DNA of 64,000 nt from contig NZ_JFHC01000033.1 of assembly GCF_000698595.1 (NCBI RefSeq), positions 1 to 64,000 on the forward strand, given 5' to 3'. This DNA comes from Caballeronia glathei (GTDB lineage: Bacteria > Pseudomonadota > Gammaproteobacteria > Burkholderiales > Burkholderiaceae). Positions 59,922 through 64,000 of the stretch are shown here, piece by piece (positions within the stretch are counted from its first letter, which is position 1; each line of letters begins with the position of its first letter). Under the pieces are notes generated by a model, which was given only the letters and a program-made list of their open reading frames with translations, did not search any database and had not been told where the DNA came from. A program made the position numbers and the translations under genes.

Positions 59922-60856
59922 GCGAACGCGCCGGGGCCGAGCCGAAGATGGACTTCCGCCATATCGACGCGTTCCGGGCCGTGATGCTCGCGCGCACGTC
60001 GACCAAGGCGGCGCAACTGATCAACCTGTCCCAGTCGGCAATCAGCCGGCTGATCTCGGATCTCGAGCGCTCGACCCAGCTGACGCTCTTCAACCGCGAA
60101 CGCGGCCGGCTCGAGCCGACCGCCGAGGCCTATTCGCTGTTCGCCGAAGTCGAGCGGCGCTACGCGGGGCTCGACAACATCCGCGAGTTCGCGCTTTCGC
60201 TGCGCAGCCCCGAGACGGCGACGATCCGCGTGGGCAGCGTGCTGTCGTTCGGCCTCGGCTTCTTTGCGCGGGCCATGGCGCGCTTCCGCGAGGTGCATCC
60301 GACGGTCAGGATCGGCCTGACGACGGGCTCGTCGCAACTGATCCGCGACCAGGTCGTCGCGCGCACGCTCGCGCTCGGCGTGGTGACCGACACCATCGAT
60401 TTCGCCGAAACCGATGCCGTCTCGTTCTCGAAGCTCGATGCGGTTTGCGCGGTGCCGGCGGGCCATCCGCTCGCGAGCCGTCCCGTCATCACGCTCGACG
60501 ACCTGCGTGCCTGGCCGGTCATTTCGTATGAGCCGTCCGACATGGTGCGCTGGGGCATGGACTGGATTTTCGATCCGGGCAACCTGGGGCCGCAGGTCGC
60601 CGCCATCGTGCGCTATTCGGTCAACGTCTGCGCGCTGGTCAGGGAGAATGTCGGCGTCGGGCTGGTTCACCCGGTGGCCGCTTACGATTTTCTCGACACC
60701 GGTCTCGTGTTCCGCCGCTTCGAGCCCGCGATGACCTTTCACACGCTGCGCATCAAGCCACGCAGTCCCGCCGCGTCGACACATGTGGAAGATTTAATCG
60801 CGGTGCTCGACGAGACGCTCGTGCATATCGTCGGTGAAGTCGAGGCGCGGCTGTAG
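59918..60856 (+). CDS. LysR-family regulator of the importer operon
   Basis: 312 residues. The helix-turn-helix is MDFRHIDAFRAVMLARTSTK AAQLINLSQSAISRLISDLE, followed by LFNRERGRLEPTAEA. The effector domain has VGSVLSFGLGFFARAMARFR and RENVGVGLVHPVAAYDFLDT, in the style of regulators such as NocR or OccR that govern opine and arginine-derivative uptake. It is co-transcribed with the catabolic genes (ATGA overlap), unlike the common divergent layout, and probably senses the imported substrate. Confidence 0.9.
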   Translation: MSERAGAEPKMDFRHIDAFRAVMLARTSTKAAQLINLSQSAISRLISDLERSTQLTLFNRERGRLEPTAEAYSLFAEVERRYAGLDNIREFALSLRSPETATIRVGSVLSFGLGFFARAMARFREVHPTVRIGLTTGSSQLIRDQVVARTLALGVVTDTIDFAETDAVSFSKLDAVCAVPAGHPLASRPVITLDDLRAWPVISYEPSDMVRWGMDWIFDPGNLGPQVAAIVRYSVNVCALVRENVGVGLVHPVAAYDFLDTGLVFRRFEPAMTFHTLRIKPRSPAASTHVEDLIAVLDETLVHIVGEVEARL

Positions 60857-61096
60857 GGGAGCGCGGCATGAACGGCTGCCCGTAGGAGAGATGCCGTGTA
60901 TGAAATCGCTTTGGCAACCAGCAGATGCCCGCGGGCGCATCCGCAACGCATCGAGAAGACATCGTAATTATTTAACATAACGATAATTAGCGTAGTTTTG
61001 ACTTGTAGTAGCTTTATTGAAATGTCGTGTTCCGACCTCGGTATGCTTGCCGGTTCCTTGTGGGATTACGGAGCTGGCCATGCAACGTGTCTCGCA

Positions 61097-61732
61097 TCAA
61101 GTCGCGTTCACGTTCGGGTGGTCGATTAACGCCACGAATTTTTTGCTCGTGCCGTCATATGCCAGCATGGTCCCGTTCTCGATGTTGAACACCCAGCCAT
61201 GCAAATTAAGCGCATTATTCGCGAGCCCTACCGCAACGCTCGGATGCGTGCGCAAGTTTGCAAGCTGCGCCAACACGTTCTCGCGCACCATGGAATCGAG
61301 CCTCGCGACCGGGGAGTCATGTTCGCGCGATTCATTGATCGCTTTGGCAGCATCCGCGTGACGCAACCACGACGCCACGGCAGGCAGGCGATGAAGGTCT
61401 GTGCAAGCTGCAATCGCCGACATCGCTCCGCAGTTCGAGTGTCCACAAACGACGATGTCCCGCACGCCCAGTACAGACACGGCGTACTCGACCGTCGCGG
61501 AAACGCCGCCGGGCTCGGGCCCGTAGGACGGGACAATGTTTCCTGCGTTCCGTATAACAAACAGCGCGCCCGGGTCCGACTGTGTCAACAGTTCTGGCAC
61601 CACGCGGCTGTCGGAGCACGTCACGAACAGGACGCTCGGGTTTTGAGCCGTTGCGAGACGCTTGAATAATTCAATCTGCTGCGGGAAAACATCGCGCTGG
61701 AATTTGACCAGGCCTTCGATTATCTCTTTCAT
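61097..61732 (-). CDS. Beta-class carbonic anhydrase
   Basis: 211 residues from ATG 61732, where the family-typical [20 protein letters not shown] begins; the longer frame to 61798 adds no conserved sequence. Zinc ligands are Cys39 (VTCSDSR), His98 and Cys101 ([10 protein letters not shown]), with the Asp41-Arg43 dyad present, so it should be active in CO2/bicarbonate exchange. [14 protein letters not shown] and [15 protein letters not shown] are also conserved. It stands alone; the promoter must lie in 61733-62266. Confidence 0.92.
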   Translation of the reverse strand: MKEIIEGLVKFQRDVFPQQIELFKRLATAQNPSVLFVTCSDSRVVPELLTQSDPGALFVIRNAGNIVPSYGPEPGGVSATVEYAVSVLGVRDIVVCGHSNCGAMSAIAACTDLHRLPAVASWLRHADAAKAINESREHDSPVARLDSMVRENVLAQLANLRTHPSVAVGLANNALNLHGWVFNIENGTMLAYDGTSKKFVALIDHPNVNAT

Positions 61733-62266
61733 ACTTGGACCGTTGATATGTTGCGGAACATGGTCTGGCAAACGCGTGCGCATCGCTGTGAAAGACACTC
61801 ACGACTATGAAATGCGCCTGCGCGAGAAGCTTTGCCGCGTGCGCGGGTTACGTCACGGCATTCCGACATTCGTCCTAGGACATCTGAAAGGGAACAGCGT
61901 TCCGATCCAGGCCTTCCATTGAGGCAGAGGGCGTACAAACTAGGGAAGTTGGGTTCATTCCGCGGCCTTTCCATTGAAACGCTTGCCTGCAAAATTGAGC
62001 CAGGTTTATCGCAAACGCTTAATAATAGTATTAGGAAAAACTAACGGCTGTTCTCTCTGACCGGAGGCGGTTGATCGGACGACTCCGACCTCCTGCCGTG
62101 GTTTCGAATTTCGCTCTGTCGCAACTGAACGGAACGCGGCAAATTCAATCTGAATGGCTGAGTTCACCGGCGTTTCGCTCCCGTATGAGCCAATAGCTCA
62201 TGCCCTGCTCCGGCGGATAGATAAAAGACGAAAAATGAACGTTACCGAAAACTCGCCTTCAACGCC
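61733..62266. other. 534-bp divergent intergenic region without a supported gene
   Basis: It separates the carbonic anhydrase (minus) from the DUF3616 gene (plus) and must hold both promoters. AT-rich patches lie at 62018-62042 (CGCTTAATAATAGTATTAGG) and near 62220. Short frames show no recognisable domain, and no stable terminator was found. Confidence 0.4.
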
Positions 62267-63322
62267 ATGCTAAAACAAGGAAAAGTGCTCACCTTGAAGG
62301 GCAATTTGCGGCGGCTTTTGTCATCGCTGCTATTGGCGGGGTGCGCGGCGTGCGCAACTGCCGTGTTCACACCGTCCGCCATGGCCGGAGCGGTGACGAC
62401 ATATCGGGGCATCTGCAACGCATCGGCGGGAATCGATCTCGGCTCCGGTTTCTTCATCGTGGCCGATGACGATATTAATACGCTGGTCATCTACCAATAC
62501 GAAAAACCCGCGTACGTCGACAAGGTGGATCTCGGTGATTACCTGCGCAGCGACGACGGCAAGACAAAGGAAGCGGACCTTGAAGGGGCCGCCAGGATCG
62601 GCGACAGAATCTATTGGATCGCATCGCATGGGCGCAACGGCGACGGAGAGGTCAGGCCGACGCGTCATCGCTTGTTCGCGACACGCATCGTTGCTTCCGG
62701 CGCCAATCCAACCGTGAGACCGCTCGATGCGAAGCCCTACAGCGGACTGCTGGAGGCGCTCGCCCCGAACCAGCGCTTTGAAGAGCTTACCTCCGCATCG
62801 AAAATCGCTCCCGAAGCGTCCGGTGGATTGAACATCGAAGGGCTCGCCGATACGCAGGATGGCGGCCTGCTCATCGGCTTCAGAAACCCGCTTTCCAAAG
62901 GCAACGGCGAAGCGCTCGTGCTCAAGCTGAAGAATCCGGCTGCGGTGGTCGAACAAGGCGCGTCGCCCGTGTTCGATGATCTCATCCGTCTGGATCTCGG
63001 CCATCGAGGCATCCGAAGCATGGAGCGAATCGGTGCGGAATATTTCATCGTCGCGGGTCCATATGACAACGGCACGCTTGGCGCCCCTTCATCGCGGTTC
63101 GCCATCTATAAGTGGAGCGGCACTCCCGGCGTGGCGCCCGAGCATTGGAAGGACATCGCTCCGCCGGACTTCCACGCCGAAGGATTGTTCGAAATCGCCG
63201 GCGCCAAACAGTTGTATCTCTTGAGCGACGACGGCGATTTGCAGGCCAGTTGCAAAAAGGGCAAGAAGAAGGATAAGCCGTCCGAGGACAAGACCTTCAG
63301 GGGCATGCGACTCGATTTCTGA
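62267..63322 (+). CDS. Exported DUF3616-domain protein
   Basis: 351 residues with a signal peptide (LLSSLLLAGCAACATAVFTP SAMAG). The mature part matches DUF3616: FFIVADDDINTLVIYQYEKP, EADLEGAARIGDRIYWIASH GRNGDGEVRP, GGLNIEGLADTQDGGLLIGF and HRGIRSMERIGAEYFIVAGP. A beta-propeller-like fold is likely, and the function is unknown. The C-terminus is Lys-rich (KKGKKKDKPSEDK). The ATG 62267 lacks a clear ribosome-binding site, so a nearby alternative start is possible. It converges with the M20 gene. Confidence 0.85.
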   Translation: MLKQGKVLTLKGNLRRLLSSLLLAGCAACATAVFTPSAMAGAVTTYRGICNASAGIDLGSGFFIVADDDINTLVIYQYEKPAYVDKVDLGDYLRSDDGKTKEADLEGAARIGDRIYWIASHGRNGDGEVRPTRHRLFATRIVASGANPTVRPLDAKPYSGLLEALAPNQRFEELTSASKIAPEASGGLNIEGLADTQDGGLLIGFRNPLSKGNGEALVLKLKNPAAVVEQGASPVFDDLIRLDLGHRGIRSMERIGAEYFIVAGPYDNGTLGAPSSRFAIYKWSGTPGVAPEHWKDIAPPDFHAEGLFEIAGAKQLYLLSDDGDLQASCKKGKKKDKPSEDKTFRGMRLDF

Positions 63323-63437
63323 TAGTTGTCCAAGGCGCTGAAGTGAGTGCATGTGCGCGCGAACGCCCTGCCACCGCCGCCCAGCTCTTATGCGCGTTGG
63401 AACGACCTCCACGAAGCCCTTCGCGGCGATGCCGAAG

Positions 63438-64000
63438 TCAGGACGCCAGCTCCTCCAATACATCGGCCAGCACCTTCGCACCATTGGCCAGATCAGCAGA
63501 TGTAGTGAATTCGGCCTCGCAGTGCGTGAGACCCCGATGCGACGGCACGAAGATCATGCCCGACGGACACACCGCGTGCAGATAGCGCGCATCGTGACCC
63601 GCCGTTGACAGTATCTCGCGATGGGCGAGATTCAGGCGCGCGGCCGCATCGCGGATCACGCTACGCATCAAGGCCGGAAACTCCAGCGACATCGCCGAGG
63701 ACAGCTCCGTCACGCGAACCGCGCATACGCCCGCGTGCGCTTCGCAGATCGGCTGCACCTTGTCGCCCAATGCGCGCAGAGCCTGCGAATCCGGATGCCG
63801 CAGGTCGATGGAGAAATCGACCGCGCTCGGCACCACCGAGGGCGCGCTCGGCTTCACGTCGAAGCGCCCCACCGTGAACTTGACGATGTCTTGCGCATCA
63901 TGCAAGGCCTCCGCGAGCGCCTGCACCATCGCGATGGCGGCGAGCAGCGCGTCCTTGCGCTCGGCGCGCGTTGACGTTCCCGCGTGCGCAGCCTCGCCGT
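63438..64000 (-). CDS. M20-family amidase/carbamoylase (partial, N-terminus outside window)
   Basis: The frame enters from the right edge as GEAAHAGTSTRAERKDALLA, the dimerisation-domain signature of Zn-dependent N-carbamoyl-amino-acid hydrolase/allantoate amidohydrolase relatives. It continues with FTVGRFDVKPSAPSVVPSAV, FSIDLRHPDSQALRAL, ILSTAGHDARYLHAVCPSGM IFVPSHRGLTHCEAEFT and ends LEELAS. About 187 residues are visible of an expected 410. The AGHDA motif with the conserved His is intact. The N-terminal metal-binding half lies beyond position 64000. Confidence 0.9.
   Translation of the reverse strand, partial: GEAAHAGTSTRAERKDALLAAIAMVQALAEALHDAQDIVKFTVGRFDVKPSAPSVVPSAVDFSIDLRHPDSQALRALGDKVQPICEAHAGVCAVRVTELSSAMSLEFPALMRSVIRDAAARLNLAHREILSTAGHDARYLHAVCPSGMIFVPSHRGLTHCEAEFTTSADLANGAKVLADVLEELAS

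Overview
This 64 kb window comes from a GC-rich beta-proteobacterium, most likely Burkholderiaceae (Paraburkholderia, Caballeronia or Burkholderia). The gene content points there: many FCD-type GntR and LysR regulators, MFS and ABC uptake systems, CoA-ester catabolic operons, DUF2970 and DUF3616 proteins, and strong G/C third-position bias. No rRNA, tRNA, CRISPR array or intact insertion sequence was seen. The window looks like an accessory, catabolism-rich stretch of a secondary replicon; that is inference.

Layout. (1) 1-2.9 kb: the end of an unidentified gene, an MFS transporter, an RBBP9-type serine hydrolase, a decayed DsbA-family gene and a small lipoprotein. (2) 3.0-21.9 kb: the most distinctive region. 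A structured leader precedes one 2385-residue exported protein that joins a GH2-like N-terminus, Ig-like domains, three F5/8C carbohydrate-binding modules, a DUF1566-like domain and a C-terminal GH64 beta-1,3-glucanase. It is followed by an eleven-gene type II secretion-like operon (gspG, gspF, gspE, four PilMNOP-like genes, a secretin with a C-terminal cohesin-like domain, three pseudopilins). Most junctions overlap as ATGA or GTGA. The enzyme and the machine plausibly form one dedicated secretion unit for attacking beta-1,3-glucan, for example of fungal walls. (3) 22.3-33.5 kb: a CoA-dependent catabolic cluster with an Ldh_2 dehydrogenase, two MaoC/FAS1-type hydratase proteins, two family III CoA-transferases, an HMG-CoA-lyase-type lyase, a helix-turn-helix/citrate-synthase fusion, two tandem MFS paralogues and an SMP-30 lactonase-like protein. 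Two identical 25-bp promoter/operator blocks tie its two transcription units together. (4) 34-38.7 kb: a divergent PhyH dioxygenase/LacI regulator pair, a DUF2970 protein, a four-repeat COG4705 membrane protein and a MocR/PdxR pseudogene. (5) 38.7-52.1 kb: two ICL/PEP-mutase lyases, an MFS carrier, three GntR and one LysR regulators, a glutaredoxin-DinB fusion, a TauABC-type ABC importer and a LeuCD-like hydratase. This is probably uptake and hydration/retro-aldol cleavage of a branched C5/C6 dicarboxylate. (6) 52.2-52.8 kb: four tandem copies of a 140-bp unit without a gene. (7) 53.4-60.9 kb: a PotABCD-type importer with an unusual M24 hydrolase, an amidohydrolase and a LysR regulator, arranged as one operon. 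(8) 61-64 kb: a beta-carbonic anhydrase, an exported DUF3616 protein and a partial M20 amidohydrolase.

The strongest candidates for new biology are the giant GH2/GH64 enzyme next to a cohesin-bearing secretin system, the HTH/citrate-synthase fusion with its twin operators, and the 140-bp tandem repeat.
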